Shown piece after piece: positions 1-10,682 of a stretch of DNA of 64,000 nucleotides (the stretch's first letter is position 1; the number at the start of each line of letters is the position of its first letter). Source of the stretch: Gymnorhina tibicen (lineage: Eukaryota > Chordata > Aves > Passeriformes > Artamidae); the NCBI GenBank assembly GCA_013399875.1, contig VXAZ01005475.1, positions 1,692,912-1,756,911 on the forward strand, in the 5' to 3' direction. Below the pieces are notes generated by a model, which was not told the DNA's origin, did no database searches, and saw only the letters and a program-made list of their open reading frames with translations. Position numbers and translations under genes: made by a program.

Positions 1-560
1 CCGCTGTTCGCGGCCGTGGGCAGCAAGCCCGGGGCCGGGGCCGCAGCCCGGCCGGCTGCCGGGGGGGGCCGTACGTCGGGGCGGGGTGCCGCGGTGCCGG
101 GGAGCCCGGCGGGGGGTTACCCCCGAGGAGACCGCCGAGCTCTTTTTACCCTCTTTGTTTGCTTGTTCCCGGAGAGGATTTTATTCTTCCCTTTGTTTCT
201 CCCTCCTTTTCTTCTCCCCCCCTCCCCTTCATCGCTCCCCTGCCTGGTTTGTTTCCTTGATCATCTTTCCTTCCTCCTCCCTTTTGTGAGGGTGAGAAAT
301 CGCACGCACTTAACCTTAAAATCTGCGGCGAGCGAGGACACAGCCACCCGGCTGCCCGTTCCCGGCGCGGCCGGTACCTGCCGCATCTCCGCTCGTCCCC
401 TACCCCTGGCCGTGCCCCCCGCCAGGAGCGTCCCGCAGCCCCTTGCAGCCTTCCAGCTGGGGCGGGCAGGGGACAGCCCTCGCCGTCGCGTCGGAGAGGA
501 GAGGGGCAGAGCAGCCCAAAGCATCCCCCAGCCTGGTGTCACGGTCTGGGTCCCCCGAGG
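1..560. promoter_or_regulatory. CpG island, probable promoter/first-exon region
   Basis: The first 560 bases are very GC- and CpG-rich, with G and C runs at 25-120, CpGs continuing to about 560, and GC-box (SP1-type GGGGCGGG) matches near 76 and 468. Beyond 600 the CpG density collapses to the genome background. In vertebrates this pattern marks a promoter and often the first exon of a gene. A pyrimidine-rich stretch (about 140-285) interrupts it. The frame starting at base 1 stays open to 603, but its composition (Ala/Gly/Pro/Arg-rich, then a Phe/Leu/Pro run from the pyrimidine tract) looks like a GC-rich artefact rather than a folded protein, so I do not call a CDS. The direction of transcription is not settled by the sequence. 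The best forward splice-donor matches are at 291/292 (AGG|GTGAGA) and 593/594 (CAG|GTTAGT). The island is cut by the window edge, so the gene cannot be named. Confidence 0.85.
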
Positions 561-590
561 GGGAGAAAGCACATCGTGGAAACCTGTGAG

Positions 591-822
591 CAGGTTAGTC
601 TAGAAGCTTCTCCCTCCATGACCTGCTCCTTGCCCACCTGCCTGGGCCCGTCTGGAGAACTTGGGGATGGGGGACATATCTTGCCACTGCCTCGGCATTG
701 GGTTGGCAAGGGTGCTGATGGCCCCGTGGGTCCTGAGCCACCCAGCCCTGCTCCACAGCCTTCTCTTGCAGCCATGCATTGTCTCCCCTTCCTGGGTGGG
801 CAGCATGGGAAGGCCCCAGCAG
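591..822 (+). other. Candidate splice donor and small downstream exon
   Basis: A near-consensus donor (CAG|GTTAGT) lies at 593/594 at the edge of the CpG island. About 180 bases later a pyrimidine-rich tract ends in an acceptor (TTCTCTTGCAG) at 771, and the following 51 bases end at a possible donor (CAGCAG|GTGTGG) at 822. The pair could define a first exon plus a small second exon of a gene or lncRNA transcribed rightward. No protein family is recognisable in the putative exon. Such signal pairs also occur by chance, so this is only a hint to compare with transcript data. Confidence 0.2.
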
Positions 823-1373
823 GTGTGGATTAGGTGGTGAGGACCTACTCCAGTTGCGGTCATACTCGGTTGGTAGTGCCATTGCTGTTGCCAGGTGGTA
901 GCTGTTCACCAAGCAGATCTCTGGTAAAACTTACTGTTGCTTGCCATCTTCCCTAGCTCTCTGGGTTTCATCCTGAAATGGTGTTTCTGACTATTTTTTT
1001 TTTGGGGGGAGGGTGGGGTTGGGGTGGGCAAGAAGAGGGGAGTGTTTGTCATTTTTTACATCACTTTGCACTGAGCACAATGAATAGATTAGTCTGCTCA
1101 ATGCTTTTTGTTTCTGTCATAAGTGATCAATAATCATCTGGTGGTAAGATGATCTTATTACAGAAAAAGCCAAAGTGCACGCTGAGAACAGCTGAAATAC
1201 AAGGTCAATAACTCTTGGGTTATCAACAGTAAACCTGCTTTACATATTTGAAGATGACGTATTTGTTTCAAAGTAAAGGCAACTTCAAGCCTTTGATGAG
1301 CTTTATTTTCAGTGTAAAACAGTCAACATAGAAAACAAGCCTTGCTTCAGAGTAGGCTACTCATCCTTAAACA
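600..1373. other. Non-coding flank of the CpG island
   Basis: Moderately GC-rich until about 900, then AT-rich. It holds the candidate splice signals and the G-quadruplex motif listed separately. The overlapping short open frames on both strands at 540-910 have no recognisable family and are attributed to base composition. Confidence 0.6.
1004..1028 (+). other. G-quadruplex-forming motif
   Basis: Five G-tracts of 3-6 bases (1004-1009, 1011-1013, 1015-1018, 1021-1024, 1026-1028) are separated by loops of only 1-2 bases (A, T, TT, T). That exceeds the usual four-tract G4 rule and predicts a very stable quadruplex on the + strand. It sits directly after a run of ten or so T residues and about 450 bp downstream of the CpG island. 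G4s near promoters are often associated with transcription and R-loops; a role here is inference. Confidence 0.75.
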
Positions 1374-1755
1374 TCCCCGGACCTCATTTAATCTTTCTCT
1401 TTAGTGAAGGTGGACGGGGATTGCAGTCCTCTTAGGTGAGAAGAGTTTTTGTAGCTCCCAATACAAAGGTTGGTTTGTTCCTAGCGCCCAGCAACTGCTA
1501 CAGGCTTTCCAGACACAAAAGAAAGGCGTAGTCTGTGGCCTGAAGATCGTGCATGCTAAAAAGGCAGTCAGCTGGAGGGTATCACAGATCAACAACCAGC
1601 TCCGCCGCCGCCGCCTGGTAACTGGCTTCATTCCGGGAAATGTAACAGTTCAGTGAGACAAGTAATTTGTGCCGAGGTGCTGGTGGCTCAGAGAGGACTG
1701 CCGTAACCTTCGGGTCAAGCCTGGGGTATGAGGAGCCGGGGCTGCGAGAGAGGGA
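1374..1755. promoter_or_regulatory. CpG-enriched shore with (CCG)n
   Basis: About fifteen CpGs fall within 380 bases, including a (CCG)4-5 run at 1602-1615. That is much denser than the following 60 kb but weaker than the island at the window start. It may be an island shore, an alternative promoter, or a 5'-UTR-like exon. A donor-like GCAG|GTGAGG lies just beyond at 1784/1785. No protein is recognised on either strand. Confidence 0.4.
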
Positions 1756-4700
1756 GCCTGGACAGGAGGAAGCACTGGGGGCAGGTGAGGCAACCTTTCC
1801 AGAGAAGGCATTGGATTACAGCACCGAAGCAGGGGAATGAAATATGAAAAGGGAGCAAGGCAGATAATCAGCAGGGGAAGAGGTTATGCGGGGACTCGGA
1901 GCCTAACATAAAAAGCTTTAAGTAATGAGTTTAATCTACGAAATCTAGTTCTTAAATTGTATGTGCTTGCCAATTAGCTAACCATTCTGCAAATCAGAAT
2001 GGAATTCAGATCGTATCTTGGTAAATGTATTGACTCTGAAGTGCTGCAAGGAGAAAAAAATAATTCTCTCCTCTTTCCCCTACTGTGGGCTTTAAATATA
2101 AACAAAAATCAGATCTGAGAATTGAGGAACCTTTTAATATACTTACTTTCCTGAGTTCATATTCTATCTAGCCTAGACTACCACAGTTAAAATCAAAAAC
2201 TCCTATGGTAATACGACTTCAGGGGGCCAAATTCAGAGCAGTTGTAGGGCTTTTTATCGGTGAATATAGCCATGCATTGTGAGGAGGGGTCACCATCAGT
2301 CACAGTATGGATTAAAGTGCAGGAGATGTGAGGCTGTTACCTTGCAGGGAGAAAAGCACTTACAGTATATTGAGAGAACCAAGAGAGCTCTTGGGCTCCT
2401 CTAATAAACACTTAAACAGAGCATGTATATAAAAAAGAGTTGCAGCATAACCTTTATTCTCCTGTATTAAAGAATGTGTTCATGTATGTATTAGTTTGTG
2501 TGTCATAACAGCTTTCAAAATGGCTGAATGATATTGATTCAACTAAAAATACTATGAGAGAATAGCTGAATTAATTTGAATTTCAGTTTAAGAGAATTGT
2601 AAAAATAATGTCAGTTTTACATCACTGGACAGCTAGCTGCAGTAATTCATAGGAATTAACAGAATCCTTCATAAAGCTATTGTTTTATCCAGATTTTACT
2701 GGTATGGACTTAGGAAAAGTAGACATGAGTCAATGCCAGAAATTGCCACCAAGATCAGCACCCTGGGCAAGAGTATTTACAGCTGTGTTTCAGAGTCTGG
2801 GAATGTTTGCTTTAGATGGCTGGCAGTACTGTGCTTTACACTGCAGAGGATCAAAAATTCATTATGTTTGATTGGTAACACAGGAATGTAATAATACAGA
2901 GTTTCTCATTTTCTTAGAGAAGTGTTATCTAATTTGTGCTAAATTTTGCAGTTATGCTCCACATTGACATGGATTAGAGGTGTATGGCTGGGAGATGTGT
3001 AGCTGGGTTTTTAGCAGGGATTCTGACGTGCACTGATGCATATGCATTTTTTTGTACTAGCCTCCTGTGGCATTGCCTGCACGTGCTGATGAAATAATCT
3101 GCCTGAGAGCTGTTAGAATTTGTATGTAAGGAGCTGGTTTGTTTATATGTAGATCAGTTATTACTGCAAAGACAAATATATGCATGGAAAATTGCTACCA
3201 CAGATGGATGCTGCCTTCTGAGAACCGGGTCTCTTTAAGATAAACTTCGTGTATCATGTCAGAGAAATAAGCAAGATGGGGGCAAAACCACTACTGTGTT
3301 TTCTATTACGTTCTGCTTATGCCAATCAGTATAATACACACTTCGAGGACCCGATGCTATGCTTGCCATGAAAAGACTTGGGATTTTGTCAGTGTCAGAT
3401 CAGACCCTTACCCACATTCTCACTTTTTGCCTAACAATCATTATAAGAAATACCGTGGTAAAATTTCCTTGCAAAAACACTTTGTAAAATATGTAATATG
3501 TATTGGTGATTGCAGTATGTTTTGCCTGTACTCTAATGTTTCTTTTCTCCTCTTGAAAATGACTGCATACAAATAGCACCTCTTGGTTTTTTCCACTTCC
3601 CAATCTATATTTAGAATTGTATCTATTTAATTGAGTGACAAATGTTCTTCTGTTAACCCAAAAAGGACAGATAGGATAATGGGAGCGTGAGCTGTCCTCT
3701 CTTCTCAACTGGACATTAGCAGACCAGGATTTAAGTCCCATCTTTTAGCATTCCTAAGGCTCACCAGTCCTTGTTCCACGTGCTTTCAGTCCTCTGGATT
3801 TGGACTGCCTTGAGGCATCACAGAAACCCTGTGCAGGACAGAAGCATTTAAAAAGTTGGTCCTTCTTCTGACAGAGCTTCTTGGTCCTCACTAGCTTCTT
3901 GGAGCACTGGTTCGCATGGTTGTCTGCATGCAAATCAGGTGTCCTCTGGAGACAGTGTCGGATGGTACTAATAATGCTCTGTTCTATGTAACTATATCAG
4001 GAAGGTGTATGCAAAAAAGGCTTTTTCCAGAGATTTGTGTGAAATGGAGCCAGTGGATCTTGAGATCTGCTGAGCTTTGACTGTTAGTTTTTGTGGATGG
4101 AGATGGTCAGGTCTCTCAGGAATGGGCTGGTAAATGTCACTTACTGCAGGGACTGGTTCACAGTGTTTGTGTCTAAGTGGAGTCCAGGGAACTAAAGTTG
4201 GGCTCACGGCTCCATAGGCCAAATGTATTCCATATCCAGACACATATGTCAGGAGACGTATTTCAAATGAGACAGCAATGTCCTTCTAGACTAATTCCAA
4301 GAGACAGAAAGGAAATGTGAGCAAGAAAAATAAGGTCGCGCCATTATGTCTACTGATGACTTTCGATCTCTGATGACTTTCCATCTCTGAACTTAATTTA
4401 AACAATAATAACTGTATTCTGTTACATCACAGTATAGTCATGACTGTTTGGTTTACTCATACTGCAGCAGTGGGTGCTAAGCTCTGATTTGAAACAGAGG
4501 TGGTCCCAGTTGGTGCTTGGAGGGTAACCCTCTGATGATACCTTTCAGATGGAAACACTGCAAATAATTGAGACGTAACTGAAAGCTGGTGAAGTAAGAG
4601 CATTAGTAAAGAAAGTTAGTATTTATACTGAATCAGAAAAACATTTGCATAAAGTTAAAAAAAGCCTAAGCACTATTAAAAGTTGTAAGAGAGAATGCTT

Positions 4701-6760
4701 GACTGAGAGCAGACAGAAATAGTAGCAGTAGTTGTTTCCCCAGATTTCAATCAATCTTGTGTCAGTGACAAATAGAAAACATGAAATTTGTGGTTATTTG
4801 GAACCATACTAACAGAGAAATAAAACCTAATCCTGGCATCCTTTTAAGTGGGATATCCTGCAGTGTTCTAAATAATTTGATTTAGAGGGAAAATATATCA
4901 AATATGTTTACATGTCATAAAAACAACACAAGATATTTTTCATGTTAGAGTTATTACATATGTACCTTCTTCTTTGTGGAAAATGTGCTGCTTCTCTCTG
5001 TGTTATTGACATTTTCATTAGCAAGATAATAGATGCTGCTTGAAACAAAATGTTTTGCTCAAAACTAGCAGAATCACTGGTTTTGGTTTGGGAAGAAATA
5101 TCATCCATAAGGAAGATGCTACAATCTGTAAATGAAGCATTAATTAAGTTTACAGTTACAAATATGAAATTATGGTGCAATTACCTTTTTCAGGAGTCGT
5201 TATTGTATTATGGGTTCTGTTTTGTTTATATTTGTCTTTTTTCACAGTGATGTCAATTACCTCAATTCACCTACAGTGAAATGTTACTTTTCCTCAAATG
5301 TGTATGTAACATCTAACTTTTAATGGCCAATTTGTTCACTTCCACCTTGTTTTTAAATAGATGTCCATGTCTGCCTTTGTTTTATAAAATGTCAAGTTAA
5401 TTGGAAAACCAATCCTAGGTAACATGGCAACTTGGAAGAGCATGTCAAAACCAAAATTGTTTAATAGTTCATTATTAGCAATTCTGTTTACTGCAGATGA
5501 ATGGGTTTTATGGTAAAACTCCAGCTGGACTATAAAACTTTCATCTTTGGACTATGTCCTAATGTGTTGTTATTAAGCTTTAAAAATCAATAAAGCAGGG
5601 GGAAGTACATTAAACTGGCAAAAGTTAAAATAACGTTGACAAATGGGCAGTTAAAAATTGTTGATGGAACAGCTGATGAATTTGCAGAAGAACCTAAGAT
5701 GATAAGGGTTGTTATGATCTATTTAAAACCATTGCAAATTCATGCAGCATTGCTCTTCTGGAAGGAGCAAATCCAAATATTCTTACAGAAAGTCTTGACT
5801 CACAACAAAGCTGATTAGTCATCCAGGCCACCAAAATAGTTAAAGCAAGAGTCAATATATCTTGGAATAGATGCTGGAGCATTGATGCAGTTATTTGAAG
5901 GCATTTCAGCATGCATAAGGCACTGAGTTACACTACAAACTATTAGGCAATATGAGACTCCAGTAAAATCACTGTTATTTAATTGTGAAGCTTTAGCTGC
6001 ATGTCACAGACACAAACTCCTGTAGAGCTCATATATTGTGGGGCACGACTGCTTTAAGATCTATCTGAGGAAACTGAAAAATATAATTCTGAAGAATATA
6101 AGAAGGGGCTAACTTTTTCATGTAGAAATTGCCTCAGTAAGACTGAGTAAAAGTGAAAGAAAGTGAATTATGTCACATCTGCACTGATGCACAGGGCACT
6201 TTTGAAGGGCTTTTTTTGGGAGGTAGGCTGGTTATTAAGAGAGAGGCAGACACACCAGTTTTAAGGAAAAAAACTAGGAGTGATTTAGTCTGGAGCAGTA
6301 ATAAGTGAACTAGGCTGTTTCTTTAGAGGGTCTGGGAGGAATTTATCTTCTGTGGCTAGAAAACACTGTTTATGTAACCTGTTGTCCTTTCTCTTGAGCA
6401 TCAAAGCAGTCCAGTGGTTCTGTGTCACCATGATGCAGAGGTAATCAAAGCAAACCTTCAGAGACTGTCACAACATTGTCATTTTGGCAGAGCATTGTAC
6501 ATAATTTCAGCAAAGAGGCAAAGAAGCTCTGCATTGATAAGTAGGTTTCAGTCTGGACAGCTGGATAGAAATAAACAGTCCCAAGTGATCAGATACCAGT
6601 TTAAAACCACCCTGCTGGGATTTTTGTTGTTAGCAGAATACAGTGCCCAGATCATGAATTACTTCTAAATAAAAGCAATGTCTGTTCAGCTTTTTTTCTC
6701 CCTCCCTCTGTCCAACACTAATACTCATAGAATCTATGCTAAGGCACAGGGGGGAGAGGG
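1756..6760. other. Non-coding AT-rich stretch
   Basis: No recognisable coding exon, RNA gene or transposon was seen. Small items include an E-box (CACGTG) near 3778, an octamer ATGCAAAT near 3929, and a perfect-length 17-bp tandem duplication differing at one base at 4353-4369/4370-4386. Open frames are short, overlap on both strands and match no known family. It reads as intron or intergenic DNA. Confidence 0.6.
4353..4386. repeat. 17-bp tandem duplication
   Basis: Two adjacent 17-base units begin CTGATGACTTT and differ only at unit position 12 (G versus C). This is a minor, recent replication-slippage type duplication with no evident function. Confidence 0.8.
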
Positions 6761-6764
6761 ATGT

Positions 6765-7870
6765 GATTTGAGACAGCCAGCATAGCTTCACCAAGGGGAA
6801 GTTCTGCTTGACCAGCTGAGTTGCCTACTGTGATGGAGTGACAACATCTGTGGGCAGGAGAAGGGCTACAGATGTCATTTATATGGACTTCTGTAAGGAC
6901 TTAGATACAGTTGCCCAAAACATCCTACTCCCTAAATTGAAGAGAGATGGATTGGATGAATTGTCTGTTAGGAGGATGAGGAATTGGCTGGATGGTCACA
7001 TCCAGAGGGTAGTGGTCAGCAGCTCAATATCCAAATGGCGATCCGTGACAAGTGGTGTCCCTCTGGGGTCTGTGCTGGGACCAGTACTGGTCAATATCTT
7101 CATTAGTGACACGGACAGTGGGATTGAGTGCACCCTCAGCAAGTTTGCAGAGAACACCAAGCTGAGTGGTGCAGTTGACACAACTGAGGGCTGGGATGCT
7201 GTCCGCAGGGACTGGACAAGCTGGAGAAATGAGCCCATGGGCACCTCATGAGGTTCAACAAGGCCAAGTGCAAGGTGCTGCACCTGGGTTGGGGCAACCC
7301 CCAGTAAGAATCCAAGCTGAAGGATGGAGGAATTGAGAGCAGCCCTGCCAAGAAGGAGTTGGAGATACTGGTACATGAAAAGCTGGACATAACTAGAAAG
7401 CCAGTCACGTTCTGAGCTGCAACAAAAGCAGTGTGGCCAGCAGGTTGAGGGAGGTGATTCTGCCCCTGTACTCTGCTATGGTCAGACCCCGCCACGGATT
7501 GCTGCATCCGCCTCTGGAATCCCCAACATAAGAAGGACATAGAGCAGTTGGAGGGAGTCTACAGGAGGGCCATGAGGTGATCAGAGGGATGGAGCACCTC
7601 ACATATGATACAAGACTGAGAGACCTGGGGCTGTCAGCCTGAAGTCTTCATCGACACTCTATTGTGGCTTTTCAGTACTTAAAGTGGCCTACAAGAAAGA
7701 TGGAAACAGGCTTATTAGCAGGGTTTGTGTGACAGGACAAGGGGTAATGACTTTAAACTAAAAGAGAGTAGATTTAGACTGGACATAAGGAAGACATTTT
7801 TTACAACGCGGGTGGTAAACACTAGAAGAGGTTGCTCAGAAGGGTGGCAGATTTCCCATTCCTGGAAAAT
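6765..7870 (+). mobile_element. CR1 LINE fragment (RT region and part of 3' region)
   Basis: The forward strand reads as the reverse-transcriptase part of a chicken-repeat-1 (CR1) non-LTR retrotransposon, continuing into the C-terminal and 3' region with the characteristic stretch about a cohort of Lys/Cys-rich coding followed by a TTAGACTGGACATAAGGAAG-type 3' segment near 7772. It is truncated at both ends: the endonuclease portion upstream and the terminal ~100 bp with the CR1 tail repeat are missing. Several small deletions break the frame after 7251. The portion from 7154 onward is repeated in the second copy of the local duplication. CR1 elements insert without target-site duplications and are usually 5'-truncated, so the missing 5' part is ordinary; the missing 3' end implies later loss. 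Confidence 0.93.
6838..7251 (+). pseudogene. Decayed CR1 reverse transcriptase remnant
   Basis: A 137-codon open frame covers the central RT palm. Residues 13-23 ([11 protein letters not shown]) correspond to the first catalytic-Asp motif. Residues 72-88 ([17 protein letters not shown]) match the conserved SGVPQGS...GP-LFNIF block. Residues 102-111 ([10 protein letters not shown]) correspond to the FADD-type catalytic box, here FAEN, so both catalytic acidic positions of the usual A-D-D are changed. The full ORF2 protein of an active CR1 is several times longer. The frame is open by chance preservation and the enzyme would be inactive. Confidence 0.88.
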
Positions 7871-8917
7871 GCTCAGCACATGCTGAACTGAAAAAACATT
7901 TTAGTTAGTTTTTAGTAACTAGCTAAAAGGAATTGAAAGAAAGGACTTCTATAACAAGTTACTATAAGTGTAGTACAAGAAGGATACATGCTCATACATG
8001 TAAGTAGTGTCTCACCACATTTTATCAATAAACAGATAAAGGCAAAATGACAGTCTTCATCACTCAGCTAGGTTTTGCTGGTAAATGGCAAAGCGTTGTG
8101 GGAGTCTTGAATGTGATAGTGGCACTAAAATATGATGCAAGTGAGAGTTTGAGCTTAACCTAAACACACTATTAGTTTGGATGACAGTGTGCTAATAACA
8201 TTTAAATCCAAAATTTCTGTACTGCTTTTTAAATGATGCTTGTGTCCTTGTGATTATTTTGTTATCTGTAGCTGCTCATTTTCATGGAGTCAGTTTTTAA
8301 ACACTGACTTTTACACTGAGTCAGTTTTGACTAAAGCTCTGTAATTTGTTTTTTAAAGGTCTACTACGTTAGAAACAAAACATAAATTTCTCTTATTTAC
8401 AACAGGTTGGCTCTAAGATAATCTTCTGTGCTCTCATCCACAGAGGAATCAATTAAGAATTCTTGCTACTTACTAGCCCATTCCCTTGCTATTCGTTTAG
8501 TATGCTTTGATAGAAAATTAAACTCAAATACCTTTGATTTATATTTTCATTTGGGGGGAATTTACAAATATCTCTTTTGTAAGAAAACTTTGTGGATCTA
8601 TACCAAATACTGTATATTTTTCTTGCATACCGTATTGCAAATAGTTTGCACTAGGGGTAAAACCGAAAGCCCCTTAAATTATCTTGTGGATGTCAAGTAA
8701 TCCATTTGGGGACAGCTGTCTGACTACCTGGAAAGCACTATCATATCATGTGGTCATTTGGGGAATTTCCTTGGTTTATTTTTTTAATTTTTCTTTATTG
8801 TTTGTAATCTGCCTTAGAAAGGTATGCAACCATCCTGGTTACAACTGATGGCTTAAATATTGAACAGCAAAGTACTTAACAGCTTTCAATCTGTGTAAAG
8901 TAAAATCAGTTTCCTTA
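7154..8917 (+). repeat. Tandem duplication, copy 1 (1,764 bp)
   Basis: This segment recurs head-to-tail at 8919-10682 at a constant offset of 1765. By eye the copies differ at six single bases (7321, 7374, 7446, 7648, 7659, 7775 versus +1765), all within the first 622 bp; I saw no difference in the remaining roughly 1.1 kb. The unit contains the last 715 bp or so of the CR1 fragment plus about 1 kb of AT-rich single-copy-looking DNA. Confidence 0.97.
8287..8331. promoter_or_regulatory. Palindromic GTCAGT/ACTGAC cluster with AP-1 site
   Basis: Within 45 bases the motif GTCAGT/ACTGAC occurs repeatedly. Near-palindromic arms AGTCAGT and ACTGACT flank TTTTAAAC, and an 11-bp perfect odd palindrome ACTGAGTCAGT at 8315-8325 contains the AP-1 consensus TGAGTCA. 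The same cluster is present in the second duplicate at 10052-10096. Binding is inference from motif only. Confidence 0.35.
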
Positions 8918-8918
8918 N
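8918..8918. other. Single N at duplication junction
   Basis: One undetermined base lies exactly between the end of duplicate copy 1 (8917) and the start of copy 2 (8919). An ambiguous base precisely at a breakpoint suggests that two contigs or haplotypes were abutted there. Confidence 0.95.
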
Positions 8919-9635
8919 ACACCAAGCTGAGTGGTGCAGTTGACACAACTGAGGGCTGGGATGCTGTCCGCAGGGACTGGACAAGCTGGAGAAATGAGCC
9001 CATGGGCACCTCATGAGGTTCAACAAGGCCAAGTGCAAGGTGCTGCACCTGGGTTGGGGCAACCCCCAGTAAGAATCCAAGCTGAGGGATGGAGGAATTG
9101 AGAGCAGCCCTGCCAAGAAGGAGTTGGAGATACTGGTAGATGAAAAGCTGGACATAACTAGAAAGCCAGTCACGTTCTGAGCTGCAACAAAAGCAGTGTG
9201 GCCAGCAGGTAGAGGGAGGTGATTCTGCCCCTGTACTCTGCTATGGTCAGACCCCGCCACGGATTGCTGCATCCGCCTCTGGAATCCCCAACATAAGAAG
9301 GACATAGAGCAGTTGGAGGGAGTCTACAGGAGGGCCATGAGGTGATCAGAGGGATGGAGCACCTCACATATGATACAAGACTGAGAGACCTGGGGCTGTC
9401 AGCCTGAAGTCTCCATCGACACTTTATTGTGGCTTTTCAGTACTTAAAGTGGCCTACAAGAAAGATGGAAACAGGCTTATTAGCAGGGTTTGTGTGACAG
9501 GACAAGGGGTAATGACTTTAAACTAAAAGAGAGTAGATTCAGACTGGACATAAGGAAGACATTTTTTACAACGCGGGTGGTAAACACTAGAAGAGGTTGC
9601 TCAGAAGGGTGGCAGATTTCCCATTCCTGGAAAAT
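8919..9635 (+). mobile_element. CR1 3'-region fragment inside duplicate copy 2
   Basis: It is nearly identical to 7154-7870 and begins at the codons just after the FAEN motif of the first copy. It is not an independent insertion; it came along with the 1,764-bp duplication. Five to six single-base differences from copy 1 fall in this part. Confidence 0.93.
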
Positions 9636-10682
9636 GCTCAGCACATGCTGAACTGAAAAAACATTTTAGTTAGTTTTTAGTAACTAGCTAAAAGGAATTG
9701 AAAGAAAGGACTTCTATAACAAGTTACTATAAGTGTAGTACAAGAAGGATACATGCTCATACATGTAAGTAGTGTCTCACCACATTTTATCAATAAACAG
9801 ATAAAGGCAAAATGACAGTCTTCATCACTCAGCTAGGTTTTGCTGGTAAATGGCAAAGCGTTGTGGGAGTCTTGAATGTGATAGTGGCACTAAAATATGA
9901 TGCAAGTGAGAGTTTGAGCTTAACCTAAACACACTATTAGTTTGGATGACAGTGTGCTAATAACATTTAAATCCAAAATTTCTGTACTGCTTTTTAAATG
10001 ATGCTTGTGTCCTTGTGATTATTTTGTTATCTGTAGCTGCTCATTTTCATGGAGTCAGTTTTTAAACACTGACTTTTACACTGAGTCAGTTTTGACTAAA
10101 GCTCTGTAATTTGTTTTTTAAAGGTCTACTACGTTAGAAACAAAACATAAATTTCTCTTATTTACAACAGGTTGGCTCTAAGATAATCTTCTGTGCTCTC
10201 ATCCACAGAGGAATCAATTAAGAATTCTTGCTACTTACTAGCCCATTCCCTTGCTATTCGTTTAGTATGCTTTGATAGAAAATTAAACTCAAATACCTTT
10301 GATTTATATTTTCATTTGGGGGGAATTTACAAATATCTCTTTTGTAAGAAAACTTTGTGGATCTATACCAAATACTGTATATTTTTCTTGCATACCGTAT
10401 TGCAAATAGTTTGCACTAGGGGTAAAACCGAAAGCCCCTTAAATTATCTTGTGGATGTCAAGTAATCCATTTGGGGACAGCTGTCTGACTACCTGGAAAG
10501 CACTATCATATCATGTGGTCATTTGGGGAATTTCCTTGGTTTATTTTTTTAATTTTTCTTTATTGTTTGTAATCTGCCTTAGAAAGGTATGCAACCATCC
10601 TGGTTACAACTGATGGCTTAAATATTGAACAGCAAAGTACTTAACAGCTTTCAATCTGTGTAAAGTAAAATCAGTTTCCTTA
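8919..10682 (+). repeat. Tandem duplication, copy 2 (1,764 bp)
   Basis: This is the second head-to-tail copy of 7154-8917, beginning inside the CR1 reverse-transcriptase sequence and ending just before unique DNA at 10683. The 5' part of the CR1 (6765-7153) is not repeated, so the unit boundary cuts through the transposon. That argues against a second CR1 insertion and for duplication of a genomic segment or an assembly error. Confidence 0.97.

Noticed and set aside
16..603. 195-codon forward frame in the CpG island
   Set aside because: Few stops are expected at this GC content; the peptide is low-complexity and includes a Phe/Leu/Pro run dictated by a pyrimidine tract. No family is recognisable.
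539..912. Overlapping 80-105 codon frames on the minus strand beside the island
   Set aside because: Three mutually overlapping frames in GC-rich flank with no conserved motif; composition explains them.
6996..7602. Minus-strand frames of 65-134 codons across the CR1 (and copies at 8839-9367)
   Set aside because: They are antisense shadows of CR1 sequence, duplicated together with it.
8428..8700. 90-codon frame repeated identically at 10193-10465
   Set aside because: Identity of the two copies reflects the 1,764-bp duplication, not selection; the peptide is unrecognisable.
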